Below, piece by piece: positions 31,707 through 44,893 of a stretch of DNA of 64,000 nucleotides; the stretch's first letter is position 1, and every line of letters starts with the position of its first letter. Below the pieces are notes generated by a model that was given only the letters and a program-made list of their open reading frames with translations, was not told the DNA's origin and ran no database searches. The translations under genes and the position numbers were made by a program. Source of the stretch: Prinsepia uniflora (Eukaryota; Streptophyta; Magnoliopsida; Rosales; Rosaceae). The stretch is from positions 3,763,781 to 3,827,780 of the forward strand of contig CM064866.1 of the NCBI GenBank assembly GCA_032719365.1. The letters are read 5' to 3'.

Positions 31707-33100
31707 CCCTCTAACCCATTATGGAACACATATTCATTTTTATATTAAATATATTTAATTTGATGAATTATCCAATCTAATACAATCACGTTCACCAAAC
31801 AAGCCCCTAAGAGACTAGTGTGGATAGTGGATGGATTAATCATGTGCATATGATCGTATTTTTAGTGAACTGGTTTCCACACTTTTATTTTCTTTTAATG
31901 CACTATGTTGTATTTAATAACGGTCAAATCGAATAAATTAATGAAGAATCAATTAATATAAACAAACTTAGGATTGCAAATGTAGAAAACATGAGTGTGG
32001 AAGTCACTTTCCTATTTTAAATCAATTTGCTTCGTTTTAAGTTAATACAAAATTAAATATTTAATTCAATTTGTTTTTTTTTTCTTTTCTTTCTAAATTC
32101 AAACTTGAAATTTATAAAAAATTAAAAAACAACCCTAGTCTGAATAGGGAATTGAGGCCAACAAAAGCAATCCAAATTGGAGCCGACTTGATTGTTTAAC
32201 TTTCTCGTCAAAAATGTTGGTGTTATTATTCGTATTTAATGGTGATGCATTTCAAGAAAAAAAAAAATCTAAACCAACACCCACCCAACTTATAAGAACG
32301 GAGGGAAAAAAAAAGACAAGAAACAAGAATTGACCGTTGACCTAATCTATATACCATGTCTCATACTGAGTCGTATGTGTTTGTTTGATTTTAGTTAATC
32401 CAAAGTCAAACATCCAAGTCAGGGGGCATCGAACGTGCCTCTGAATATGACGGCACACCAGTTAAAAATTTTAACTCACCTTATATATACCCAAAACTAC
32501 GTCGTTTCTACCATCCAATCTTACTTGTGTAAGTTATTCATGTTTTTTATCGACCAAAAAACAAAAAGTGAATTTTGGTTTTTGGGGGCGCCGGGCGGGA
32601 AATGATAGGTATTGTATTGATGTGAAGTGTGAACACAGTGATTCAGCATAAGTTAACGCGGCCAATTTAAATACACACATCAAATGTAATAATATTTTTT
32701 TAAAAAAAAGCTCTTCTAAGAATATGGGAAATTTTAATTCATTGTTAAAATAAGGAATAATCTAAACTAAATTTTACTCATCCAAATTTACCATGTAACT
32801 ATTACTTATAATACTACAATTGGATTGTATTCCACTTCATTGTGTGACAAATAGTAAAGGATTCGAATTTTATGAACAACATAATGAATTCAATACTCAA
32901 TATACGTAGCATATCTTCCAATATCATTATTTAAAATAAGAACATAACTGGAAAAAAATGAAACGAAATAACTGCAATTTTGGGTGTGGTAGATAACAGC
33001 CTAGCTTGAAAGTCTATAGTCAAAATTAGAAAATCACATCCATAATCGAGGTGACAGATTTATTTGGAACGCCTCTTTATATTTTTTGCTTTTAATTATC
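31707..33100. other. AT-rich intergenic DNA
   Basis: No frame with recognisable coding features was seen. A TATA-like TTATATATA (about 32481) and an E2F-like GGCGGGAAA (32594-32602) occur without a supported gene nearby. Confidence 0.5.
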
Positions 33101-33149
33101 GTGTGCGCTATGAGGTTGTCTAGCATCTAGAGCTATTAACTTGAATGAT

Positions 33150-33900
33150 CGATTCAATAATTCATTGAAATCGAACATAATCATTGTTTTGGTATCAGTA
33201 TCAAACCAATACTGGATTTTTTCAATGTCTAGACCGATACTGGACCAAATTGGTCGGTTCGAGAATTAGTTTTTTCGGTACGTCTTCATTCATTCTGGAA
33301 GTCTAGAGACAAAGAATGACAGAGAAAGAGACAAAGTCTCATTGGGAGAGAGACAACTAGATGGAGAGCCAAAAGAGACTGAATAACCGAGTTGGTTGAT
33401 TGTCAAGTTGCTGAGTTAAGATGGACGCGTTTAAATCGTGATAAACGCATGCGAGTGGAATCATGATGTTGTCGAGTGGAATCGCGATGGAGGCGTGGTA
33501 TGGTTAGGCGGTGTGGCTGTGAGGCACTAAGGCATGAAAGTGAAGCAGATCATTAGCAGAAAATATAAGAGTCGAGTTTGGGAGGTTTTAAGAATTGATG
33601 TTTTGAGACGAGAGTCTAGAGAGAGTAAGAGAGGAGTGAAATGGATGAAGATCGATCATCGATGTTATCAAATAAGGGTTAGAGATTAAAACAAAACAAC
33701 ATCGTTTAGCCAAAATCCAATTCAATTTGACTTTTCGGTTTAAGAAACTCGAAAATTGAAGTTGAACTATTTCCATTTCGGTTCAATTTGACTTTTTGTT
33801 TTGTTTACGAAATTTTACAATTCTATTATTTTTCAGAACGATTCAGTTCGGTCCAATTTTTTAGTTTCGGTTGACAACCCCTATTAGCATCGGTCTCCGA
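33150..33900. repeat. Degenerate TTCGGTT/CAATTTGAC-rich repeat
   Basis: Words such as TTCGGTTCAATTTGAC and CCGATACTGGACC recur with drift, with GA-rich stretches (33350-33660). A similar composition returns on the other strand at 63400-63980 (GGTTCGATTCGGTTTTG), so both may belong to one dispersed family. I cannot assign it to a class. Confidence 0.35.
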
Positions 33901-36560
33901 AAATTGATCTCCGTTTTCTGTCAGAAAATTGATCTTATGCCAACGTAAATTTGAAAGCAATAATAACGTAAAATGGTGGAGCCCAAGCGTCTTGGCATCA
34001 TTAGCATCCTTATGGGCCTCATACGGGCCCGTTTGATAAACTTCCATTTTTCTGGTCTCATGCTCGTTTTTGTATGATGTATTTGTAATTTTGTACATTT
34101 AAATATCATGTATAATTACACCTCTAAAAATAGAAAAAATAAAAAATAAAAAAAAGATGGCTGAAATGCTGGATGGATGGATGCTGTTTCACACAAAAAT
34201 AATAATTCAAATCTTTTGCATTCACATGAAGACAAATGGAACTATCGTTCAAATTAGTAAAAAATTGTCATGGATTTTACACTACTTTGCCACTCTCGTC
34301 CTATTATTTTTTGCGATCTTTTTTCTCTCAACATATACTATTTTTTGCGATTTAAATATGCGTGTTGGTGAGTTTTTAAATTTCACTTCCTAAAAAAGAT
34401 AAAATTGACTTGAAAGTTGAAACCTTGCATGTATAGTCTCATTTTATGACATTGTGTATAAAATAAAATAAAAATAAAAATAAAAATCTTTCACACAAGT
34501 TAAAAAATATATCCAACCCTGGTAAAAAGTAATTTAGTCGGATTAGTTCAGTTGGTTTTAGCATTGACTTGTAAACAATTTGTCTCAAATTTGAACTTCG
34601 ATAACATATTGTATAGAAAATTTTCAAAATTTCTCCCTGACATTTAATAAAAAAAAAAACTCATAAAAAGTAAGATCAATATCAATAAGTAATAATTTTT
34701 TTTTATCCAATATCGTTTTATAAAAAGTAAATGAAAGAAAACTCTAATTCTTTTATCTCATATCGTTTTATAAAAAGTAAATAAAAGAAAAATCTCGGAC
34801 CAACTAGCACACGAAAAATACTTGGTAGGATGTCTAATCACCTCATTTTAAAAAATTTAAAATATGAATTAAGGGAGACAATATTAATCTATTTGATTTT
34901 TTTGAATTTTGTTTTTGAAAAGATTACAAATAATTTTGAATTTGGTGGTTTGCCAAAAATAAAAAATAAAAAATTTAGTGGTTATATTTTGTGCCTTTCG
35001 TACTGCTTTCCATGCCGAGGTGTCCGAAAGGTCCACCGCTCTTTCGACTTTTTGATCATTACACATGCCATAGGAGCATGTCTGCTTTTTTTTCTTAATA
35101 CCATATCCAACCAAAGCCCTTGGACTAAAAGCTCCAACCATCCAACGATAACGACCGCGGTCCTCCTGAATCAACGGCCAATATTGCTTTCTTCTGGTGG
35201 GAAACGGAACCCCTAAAAGGCACAGATAGATTAATAATTGTTTGTTGCGGCAAGCTGGATTAAAACGCCGTCGTGTTGAGGACAGATGTACAAGTTTGCT
35301 TTGTGATTTCGGATAAGACAACACCGACGGCTGGTAGAGCCTTCTCTTCTCTTAGTCCCGCCCGGGCGCCCGGTAGACCCTACTCCTCCCAAAAATGAAT
35401 TTCAGGATTTCCGTTACGTCCGCAGTCCCACGTAACGTTATTTCCCTCGTTTTGTGAAATTACCATAGGCGCCCTCCCTTTCTCCTTTTAATTTTATTCC
35501 AATTGTATTTTCCAATAAGCATGAATATATTGTATCATTTGGAAGTTATTTTCACTTTCATTTGATTTGATTTTTTAATTTTAGAATGTAAAAACCAGTT
35601 CCCTATATCATAATGTGCTTGATATTATTATAGTAAAAAATTAAATTAAACAAACAACACCATTTATAATGATGCGTACTAAAGTTAAGACTTCATAACT
35701 TTTTTTTAATAAAGACGACATTCATTGGTGAGTAATACAATTTGAAACAACACAAGTATTTGCATAAGTGGTTTCATTAAAATTGATTGGAGCTTTCAAT
35801 CTGATTAAAGGAAAAACAATACTACATACGTACGAAAAATGTAAAGGTTAAACACGATCTTTTAGTAGAAGGAGGCAAATAAAATGAGTGGTGTTCACAA
35901 TTCAAAATAAGACTATGAGGCTATTTGTTGTAAGATTTTACATATTTACTCATTTTTAGATAGTAGTTAGAACGATTTTACATATGTATATTATTTTATA
36001 AATTATGAATTTAATTTTTATGAAATCGAACTAAAATTTAAATAAAATGTAAAATGTTGTAACGCTGAATTAATGTACTAAATTTTTTACTTTTTACCTC
36101 AAGGAAATGAATTCAAAAATGAAAAGACTCACTCCATAGGTTTTCCAACTTATATTTTTTTTGAGCATAGAGTTGGTTACTATTTTTGTGGGCTCACTTA
36201 TTGAGACATGACTTTGAGAGAGGGTTCAAAATTCAAAACGTAGATGACATGTACACACAGAATCAAAGAGTGACAGCAGAGCAGCTCCAATTCTGCACCA
36301 TTCAAAAGTTGAAAAAGAATAATAATAATAATAATAAGAAGGGTGCTTTCGTCTTTTAACCCAGACCCACTATCTCATTCCCCTCGAGTCAAACGGTCAA
36401 CCTCCAGTAACTCGCCTTCAAAACTCCAAACCGCTAGTTGTATTGCATCATGCCTCAACCTCGGCTAACAGTGGAGACGCATAATTAAGGTGAATGCAAC
36501 CGAACGTGGCGGCCTCTGATTGGCCAGATGCAGGTCTTTCGGGATTCGTAGCATACACAC
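33901..36560. other. AT-rich intergenic DNA upstream of the SAP30-like gene
   Basis: No supported gene. Bases 34439-34490 hold (TAAAA)n-like DNA and 36318-36336 an (AAT)n microsatellite. A perfect 8-bp inverted repeat CGTTACGT/ACGTAACG with a 10-nt loop is at 35412-35437, in a short GC-rich patch (35350-35500). Overlapping frames at 34830-35324 on both strands have no recognisable domain. Confidence 0.5.
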
Positions 36561-36569
36561 CAATAAACA

Positions 36570-36807
36570 ATACCAGTCACTCTCATCCTCTCCCCCTCTC
36601 TCTGCTCCTTTTTCCCTCTCTCTCCATCTGCCTCTGTGTTTTTTGCGCTGCAAAAACTCCCAAATTCATTTCCAATTTCCCTCCTTTATGTCCCCAGATC
36701 CCCCAAATACCTAGAGCAATGCATGATCTTTTGTTTGATTGCAATTTCGAGTTATAACACTAGAGATTTAGTTCACCGAGTTGTTCACTCACTGAGTTCA
36801 AGTGGAA
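36570..36807 (+). promoter_or_regulatory. 5' leader of the SAP30-like gene
   Basis: A pyrimidine-rich stretch (CTCTCCCCCTCTCTCTGC and similar, 36578-36645), typical of plant 5' untranslated regions near transcription starts, precedes the first ATG by about 170 bp. No clear TATA box was found just upstream. The exact start of transcription is unknown. Confidence 0.45.
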
Positions 36808-39731
36808 ATGCTTGAGGCAATGGAGAGTTCCGTCCATGGCGGCTTCTCTAACTTGCAGAGTTGCGGCGACAGCAGTGAGGAGGAGCTCACGGTGCTTCCT
36901 CGCCATACCAAGGTGGTGGTGACTGGGAATAACCGGACCAAGTCGGTGCTTGTTGGTCTCCAGGGTGTGGTCAAGAAGGCTGTGGGACTAGGCGGGTGGC
37001 ATTGGCTGGTAATTTCCTTCGCCTATTTGGGAATTGGATTTTGGATATTGTGTTTATTTATTAAAAAGATTTAAACTTTTTCCTGCATGTGTTCTGTTTT
37101 CAATTTTGAAATCTGGGCTTAATTGAAAATAATTTAATTTCGCAGTGCTTAAGCAATGTGAGCCAATTTTATTGGAAATAATTTAATTCCTACTGTGCTA
37201 TTGTCTTCTCAGTAATTTTCTTGTTGATTAATTCTTCTAGCTTTGATTTCATTTATTTCATATCCCAACAAGCTGGATGTTCTGGATAAATTCCTACATT
37301 ATTTGTCCTACATGGATAAATTTTCATGAATTCAGATATCGGGGAAACAAACAAGTTTTAATTGAGTTTGTGAATATTGATTTCTCATTGCATGCTTCAA
37401 TTTATTAATGGATCTGGGGATTTACTGGTTTTCTTTCTTCAATCTTCTCATTGAGAGAAGGATTTGTCCCTGGATGCTGGGAATTTGGAAAATTGGGGTT
37501 TGGTCCAATTTTATATTGCTTTGATTGATATATTTCACTTTATCCAATTGATTGTGGGTTTTTGTTAACATAACACTAGTTACTGATTTCTTTTTTCAAT
37601 TACATTTTTTGTTGCTGCATGAACCCAAGTTGTCTTCTCGATTATACGAGCTTGAATTTGGAAGTGGTTTTTGGTGTCAATTCGTAGTTTCCATGATTTC
37701 GTTTAAAGGAGATTATTCTGAAGTGGTCACTTCATTTTAGGTTTTCACAATTTCGTTCTGTGCATAATTTTGATTTATATGGCTTCGTAAATTAAGGTTG
37801 GGCAAAAACGTTCTCTTTCTTTTTTCTTGTAGCTTCATGTTTATCTTTTTGTATGTTTGGCTTGCTGGTAGTTCTTGCATCTGGAACCCTTCCCGTGAAG
37901 ATGACTATCAGTTAATGGGTAATATTTGTAAATTTTAGATCTGTCTAGTTTCGTGGGTTGTTCATAACTTAAAGTCACAAAATTTGTTTCAATCTGCTGT
38001 GTAATTGTCTACTTTTCCATTCCCGACCCCTTTTCCGAATTCTAGGGATTGAGTAACGGGTTTTTACTTAATTTCATCAAATAGTTAATCCCATGTTCTT
38101 TCATGGCTTGTGTGAATGAGTGAGTGCCTTTTGAGCATTGGGGCAAGCAAATTTGTGCCCAGAAATTCAGTATGCTAGCCTGGATTTATCTATGATTTAG
38201 AAACTGAATTTGATAAGGCTTAATCGGGAATAGGTCTGTTGGTTTATTAGAACAAGATTTATGTTTCTCTCTTTTCTCTCCTGAAAGTAGCATATGAATC
38301 TGTTCACTTTAGGATATGAATTTAGGCATATGTAGATTCTCGTACCATTTATGAGAATGTCACCTAAGTTCCCATCAATGAATCTACAGGTTCTTACGAA
38401 TGGCATAGAGGTGAAGCTACAGAGAAATGCCCTTAGTGTTCTGGAACCTCCTACTGGCAATGAGGAAGACGATGACCTTGATTTCGAGAACATCCCATGG
38501 AATGGATCAGACATGGGTGAGTTTGATTATAAACTGTAAATTTTTTCACCCGAAATTTGCTATGACTCTTCTCAACGAGTTAGAAATTTAGAACTATGAT
38601 GCATATAGCATAATTGCTTTTGTGAACCACTAAGCTATGTCATCATTTGTATGTCTTGATTTTGCTTTTTCAAAGTATGATTTTTTAAAGCAATCTGATT
38701 AGCGACCGATAAGTACTATTAGTTGTGTGACTGCATATGCTCTGTGCATACTCTTCTCGCTTCATTAGAGGGTCCCTAATTCTGTCATATTTTAATTCAC
38801 TATTTAGTCTATTTTCAAGAACTTCTCAAAATCTGGATTAGATTAGTATGTTTTCTAGGGGAAAGTAGTTGAGTTTGGTACATAGGATCCATTGTGTCTT
38901 TGCCTTTAACTTTCCCTATCTCTAAATGTAAGCTTTATTGCCTCAATTCCTTATCTCTTTTTTTTTTTTTTTTTTCGAATTGGTCCCACCAGTTGAGTCT
39001 CATTGCCCTTTTGTTTTTCTTCATTTCCAGCATCCGATGACACTCAAAAGTCTCATAGGTCAAGGCACAGAGTGCATAAATCATCTGGATCATCTCACAA
39101 GACTATGTGCAGAGCTTTCTCTTGTGATTCGCAATCCAAGGGTTCAATTTCAACACCACGGGGGTCCACGGTAAGCAACAGTCTGCCCTTTTTGACTTTA
39201 TACGATTTTTAAGATAGAGGTTTAAGTGTTTCGTTTGTTTGAAATCTAAAAAATATCTCCTCCTCAGAAAATTGACCTTGGGAAACTGGAGATGGCTGCT
39301 TTATGGAGATATTGGCGCCACTTCAATCTTGTGAGTACTTAGCAAACCAATAAGTTCAAACGATTGTTCGATACTTCCAATTGCACATTCATTTATGTAC
39401 TAAATTTATTTTTATAGGTGGATGCCATCCCTAACCCATCAAAAGAGGAACTAATAGATGTCGTCCAAAGGCATTTTGTGTCACAGGTACTCACATAATT
39501 GTTCTTTCTCTTAGTTCTCAATATTTAACTATGTCTTGGCATTGAGCACAAGTTGCCTTGAATCACAAGTTGAAATGATAGACTCCAGACTTATTGACAA
39601 CATCGTAAAGCTTTCAACATTTTTATCAAGCATTCAAAAGTTTTGTTCTGTTGCTGTAGCCAATCGACGAGTTGCAGGTGATTGTGGGGTTTGTTAAGGC
39701 TGCGAAGAGACTGAAGACCGTCTGCAAATGA
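36808..39731 (+). CDS. SAP30-like histone deacetylase complex subunit (223 aa, six exons)
   Basis: Exons are 36808-37008, 38390-38516, 39031-39170, 39268-39330, 39418-39486 and 39660-39731. All introns are GT...AG and phases join cleanly to a 672-bp frame. The first ATG (MLEAMESS) is used; the frame can be extended upstream only through a GTG. The N-terminal part (residues 1-110) has the conserved block PRHTKVVVTGNNRTKSVLVG and an acidic NEEDDDLDFEN stretch. A Ser/His/Arg-rich linker follows. Residues 157-220 (KIDLGKLEMAALWRYWRHFN through VDAIPNPSKEEL to VIVGFVKAAKRL) form the SAP30 Sin3-binding domain. In plants such proteins (Arabidopsis AFR1/AFR2) join Sin3-type histone deacetylase complexes in the nucleus. 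Orthology is from recognition of conserved blocks. No frame damage is seen, so the gene looks functional. Confidence 0.9.
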
Positions 39732-40030
39732 CATGAAGAAGATGATGTTGATGATCTGAGAGTAGTCGATGCTAACAGATACCTGATCTCCCAGATATGT
39801 CCACTTCCCTTTGGTGATATCTGTACCATACAATGTGTATCCAGCAGGAGGCTTGTTTAGTAATTTTACCGTTTCGAGTTATAGAGAGGTTCTTAGTTCT
39901 TACCATTTTGGTAGCTTAGTTATGTAGATAAGGTGAAAAAACAAAACTGAGGGGAGACTTGTTAGAAGAAGACCGTGTGTAAGATCTTTGGATCAATGTA
40001 TTGCTGACTGGGGAAGTGGTTGTTGATCCT
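39732..40030 (+). other. Probable 3' untranslated region of the SAP30-like gene
   Basis: It follows the TGA at 39729-39731. Moderately T-rich, no reading frame of note. The poly(A) site cannot be fixed by eye. Confidence 0.4.
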
Positions 40031-42050
40031 TAAATGTACATATTCTTTGTTCTCAACCGTCTTCGTTGGTTCGGTGGTTGATTATCGAATTTTACATGTT
40101 GTCTTCATCCCGTCTAGCTCTCATCATCTGTTGATTATTAAATTTTTCCTATCTTTTCTAGGCAGGAAAATAAGAATTCAATTTATGCCTAGGTATGGGC
40201 GTCTATGTTTGTTTTTCGTAGTGCAATAAGCAAATTGACATCTCCAAGAAACGAATTTTTTGATGCTTAATTGGTAAGAGTTTGAAATTTGTTTGAAACA
40301 ATCTTGTGGGAAAAGATAAGTTATGTTTCAAGGTCCATCTTGTAGGTATAAAAAACATGTTTGTCTACACTTTGTAGAATACATGTTTGTGTGTAGTTAG
40401 ATTTGGAAATCAAAACGGGTCCCATGACCGCCATTGATATTTTTCTGTCCTCTGCTACTCCATTCTAAGTTCAAAGAGATGAGAACCACACCAAAGGTAG
40501 GGTCATGTTTCCCCACAAACCTCACTTGTCAAAAGGCAAACTTGACATTGACGTCTCAGAGGAATGGAGGAGTTTTTTTTTTTTTATTTTCTTTATTATT
40601 TTTATTTTATTTTAATAATTTCATTAGCATTTTTCTTATTTGCGACTCAAATTATGAACTTGTCATATTATTTAGGGCTGATCCTTAATGACATACAGAT
40701 TTCCGACACTCTTCTTTTAACCACATAAGACAATTGAATTTCCAAACGCATGTAAACTAAAAAGTTTTAGTTTAATCGCTTATAGTTTAGGCATATAATT
40801 TTATTTTGATACAAAGAGGGTGGAAAATGGAATTATACACTTTGGATAGGAATATTACATTAGTGGTAGGTTTTAGGGTTTATTTCCCAACTTTTGTGTA
40901 AGTTTTCTCACCACCACCTAGGTTGTTAATGGTTCCTATCGTACCGAGTTTGTGTTATATCATGAACTTTGTTTTACCCAAATATGCTCAATCGGAATCC
41001 GATCAATTTAGTAATCGTATCAATGATATCTAATCCGAACAAAATCTGTTAATGGACGAGGTAACATGTGTAACCCATTTAATAAAAAGATTATATTTGA
41101 AATTTAATTAACCTATAACATGTTTAACCCATTAAAACTATAAGATTTAGTAAGTATATAAGTTGATAAATAGGTAGATGGTTAGTTAGTGATTGACACA
41201 TTTATTAAACATGTTAACATATAGCTCATTATACAGATTAACTGGTTGATCCAAAATTTACCTGTGTATTAAACAAGTTAATAGATTATACGGCTTAACA
41301 TGTCGACTCGAAACTCATCCGTTTATTAAACATATTATAAAAGTTTGACTAGAAAATGACCCAAAATTTTAATCGTCGAATAAATTTCATGTAAGGTTCG
41401 AATCGTGTCTAAAATTGTCATCCTTATTACCACAACTACAAAAACACCCCCTCCCCCCTAAACTAAAGCATAATTGTCAAGTCATAAAATCACAAATGTA
41501 CAACAATAAGATTTTAAACAAATTTCGTTAACACTTTTTCTCTATGACTTAAGTTGCAAACTTGTCCTAATTATGAAAGGTTGCTTGGCCCACTCTGTAT
41601 ACCATTATCTGATTATCATGAAGACAATGAAATCAATGTACGGAAAACATTAATCCAGTTTTCTGCACTCGAAAACAAATTAATATGTCAAAGAGTCAAT
41701 TTTTTAGGGTTTTGTTTTATGGGTCAATTTTTCAGAGGTTTTTTATATTTATTTATTTATTATTTTTTTTATAGCGAGCGATTGAAATAAATTCCCGCCG
41801 GAGTTACTGGACAGAAATTTAACACGCCAAAAAAGTAGTTGGAAGGTTGGTGGCTTTGTCCCTATCAAATATTTCTTTATGTTATCAACACATACAATTA
41901 TCAGCTATCCATGTGCATATAAATAACTATAAAATCCTCATATGTTACTATGTTACATGTAATTTAACCACCGCCATCACTGCCACCGCCGCCCGCGAAC
42001 CCGCCACCACCTTCCCTAAGCACTTCCTCCTCCGTTACCAAATTACCACT
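40031..42050. other. AT-rich intergenic DNA
   Basis: Nothing gene-like is supported. Poly-T runs occur at about 40571-40590 and 41764-41774. Bases 40980-41400 show loosely repeated TTAATTTAACCCATTAAACATGTTAA-type words without a clear unit. Confidence 0.45.
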
Positions 42051-42053
42051 AAA

Positions 42054-42446
42054 ATGAGCTGTTTTATTACAAAAATGGGGAGTGTTTTACTTTGGCTACT
42101 ACTTTTCTTCAATACATTTACACTCAATTTCTCGCATCCTTATCACCGTGGCAGCCACCACCACAGGCGAATGACTCCGCCACCGCCACTCAAACCAAAC
42201 CATAAGCCATGTCCGCCTCCACGGCCACAGCCACGCCCCCGCCAGCTTCGTTTTACTTCTACTCTCCTCCACCGCCAAGTCTCCCTCACTCTCCTCGCTA
42301 CTTGCCGGCGCCGCCTTTACATCCTGCCTCGTCGCCGCACAGGCCTCCAAATCCTCGTAGGCACAAGTAATTGCACCAAGCCAAATGTGGACCCTAATAA
42401 TGAAGGGGCGAGTGAACATTATGGGAGCTACGCTTACACAAATTGA
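42054..42446 (+). CDS. Small secreted Pro-rich (extensin-like) protein, probably frameshifted
   Basis: From ATG 42054 (or 42075) the frame gives a hydrophobic leader (MGSVLLWLLLFFNTFTLNFS), suggesting a signal peptide. A His-rich patch and a Pro-rich run (TPPPPLKPNHKPCPPPRPQP) follow. The same frame then becomes Arg/Leu-rich and ends at 42446. A neighbouring frame over 42233-42370 reads ASFYFYSPPPPSLPHSPRY, typical of extensin-like cell-wall glycoproteins, and stops at 42368-42370. The two frames differ by one step, so either a one-base indel has broken an extensin-like gene or the assembly has an error here. Introns cannot be excluded. Confidence 0.4.
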   Translation: MSCFITKMGSVLLWLLLFFNTFTLNFSHPYHRGSHHHRRMTPPPPLKPNHKPCPPPRPQPRPRQLRFTSTLLHRQVSLTLLATCRRRLYILPRRRTGLQILVGTSNCTKPNVDPNNEGASEHYGSYAYTN

Positions 42447-43195
42447 AAAGAGAAGATTAAATTTTTGGGTAAGAGTTGTGTTTTAGAGGTACGCTAATCC
42501 TATAATGCGGTGAATCTAATTAAGGTATTATAATATGAATGGACGTAAATCTTCATCGAAAAATGAAATATTAATAAATACCAATTCATATTATAAGATG
42601 CGAAATGAATGCATCGTATAATTGTAATATGATAATAAATAATAATATTTCGTACTTGTATTCTTCTTCCTTTTTTATATTTGCTGTGGCCCAATTGTTT
42701 AACAAAAATTAGTTTCAAACTCTGTGTCATGACTCAGTTGGGCAGTTCATTGTTAGAGGAAAACAAACTAAGAAATACGATAGAATCCCACTAATCTGTT
42801 ATCAGATAAATTAATAAATCATATGATAGTACATATTATTAAAAAAATGGCATAAGTAGCATGTAATATGTAAATTAGCCTAATATAAATCAATAATTTC
42901 TTAATAATTATAAGTTATGATTCGATTATTAGGTCTTTTTTAAAATACGATTCCATCGTTGTTTATTTCTTCTTGAAATTGATGGCACATCGAATCTAAT
43001 CTCTAAGTGTCCTTAACATGGTAAGAAGTTCTTATGTGATTTTCTTATATTGCAACAAAAAAAAATTAATATTATCATCTTCAACTTCTTTATCTTAATC
43101 AATTATATTAATTAATATCTTGTTAAATGATTAGAATTCCTTAATTCCAAGGACTATTAATTATAGGGTTTGACGGTAGTGGTAATGTAATCGTC
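42447..43195. other. AT-rich intergenic DNA
   Basis: No gene seen. A 27-bp word at 43131-43157 is repeated exactly at 43232-43258, inside the 5' end of the LINE insertion. Confidence 0.5.
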
Positions 43196-44893
43196 AACAA
43201 CAAATTAAAAGTCTGCAACGGGGGCTCCGTCTTAGAATTCCTTAATTCCAAGGACTATGTCTCCTGGCTTGGGTCTTGATTTTTGTGATGATGATATTCG
43301 GGATGTTTGTTTTATGTTGAAGCCCAACAAGGCGCCTGGGTGTAACAACCCGTACCTTCGGGAAGGGTAAAAATGTAATTTTGTAAAAGTTTTGTAGAAA
43401 ATGACGATTTTGCCCTTGTGAATAGTAGGCTAAAAGTTGACTTTTTGAATTACCGATTGGATGAGTGTTGGCCCTTGACCGTGACGTAGTTTAGGACGTC
43501 ACGAGTCCGTAGACATGTGGCAGGTTCGATTCGGACAATCGGAGGAAAAGTTATGACGTTCGGAAGATTGAGGGCGTTACCGTAAATTTGATTAAATGAG
43601 GGAAATGTTGACTTTTTGGAGGACTTGTGATTTTCACGTAGACAGAGGACCGTTAGATAGGTCTCGACGTCCTGAGTACAACGACAGGCGGCACGCTGTC
43701 ATCGGACGTCAGACGGAATATTTACGGGTCTGGGAAGTACGAGGGTAAAATGGTAATTTGTGCTTGAAGGGTATTTTGGTCTTTTCCCTCAGCCCAATCA
43801 GATAAGGGCAAGTGGCAGGGATATTTTGGCTGGACCAAGGAGTGATGGACACGTGCAAGGGACTGGATGGTTCCAGGGGTTACTAAAGTGTGCACGGCCA
43901 CACTTTGCACGTTTTCAAACCGTGCTTGTTCGAACACGCAGAGAAACAGAGGGGAGAAATTGGAGAGAGTTCAATCGATTCAGTGCAAGGGTGAGTGAAG
44001 AGTGATTTGAGAGAGTGACAGAGAGGCAAGGCGGTGCTGGTGATTGTGTTTGGGTGGTGGAATCGTGCCCGGAGACACGGTGGTGGTGCGGCGGAGTTCT
44101 GAGCAAAACAGGGAGGTTTGGAGACAGGGGTGGTAGCTGTGCCGTGTGGTGGTTCAAAACAAGGTGGTAGGAAGCTCAGGTGACTGCAGGGAGTCCAACG
44201 AGCACCGTGGCACGCGGCGGTGCACACGGCGGAGCCTGAATCGAAAGGTAAGCCCACTTCCTCTGTTTTTCCCGTGAGTTTCAATTCAAAAGTCGTGGAG
44301 TTGGGCTTAGAGTCGAGGGATTTGGAGGCCAGGGTGAGACTCCTGGAGGTCCCAGGCATCGTTTGGTGGTGGTGCCGTGCCGGGGGAGGACCTGGGTGGC
44401 CGGCGGCCAAAACAGGGGCCACGGGCCGTCTGTTTCGAAGCCGTGAACGGTGGGTTTTAGGCCGTGATGGTTCGATGTAGGGACATGGTTAGATTGCTTA
44501 GGATGGGACGAAGCTCCTGGGATTGGTTTGGACGGAATTGATGGATGGACGGAGGAGAGCCGGTCACGCCGGTTCAACTGTGTTGAACCGGGTGGCTCGA
44601 GGAAGGAGAAGCACTGTAGCAGGTGCGTGAGGCCCACGCGCAGCCACTTTGGGCGGCGCGTGGAGGCGCGTGGGGAGGATTCCGGCCAAGCTTCCAACAT
44701 GGTTTTGGTTCTAAATGTCCTAAGGGATTCATTGGTATAGTTTTCGGGTGAATCGGACGATGTTACGGAGTTGTTCGGGAATCCGGACAGTTTAGGGTTT
44801 AAGATTAAAATATTATTAAATTCCCGAAAAATTGGGGAAATTAGGGTTAGTATCCTTAATGTGTTTGTGACCCTATTTGGTGCATATTGACAG

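Noticed and set aside
32594..32602. E2F-type site GGCGGGAAA in intergenic DNA
   Set aside because: A single short match without an adjacent gene or second site.
34884..35324. 146-aa minus-strand frame overlapping a 128-aa plus-strand frame
   Set aside because: No recognisable domain on either strand, no splice-supported extension, and AT-rich ends. Kept only as intergenic DNA.
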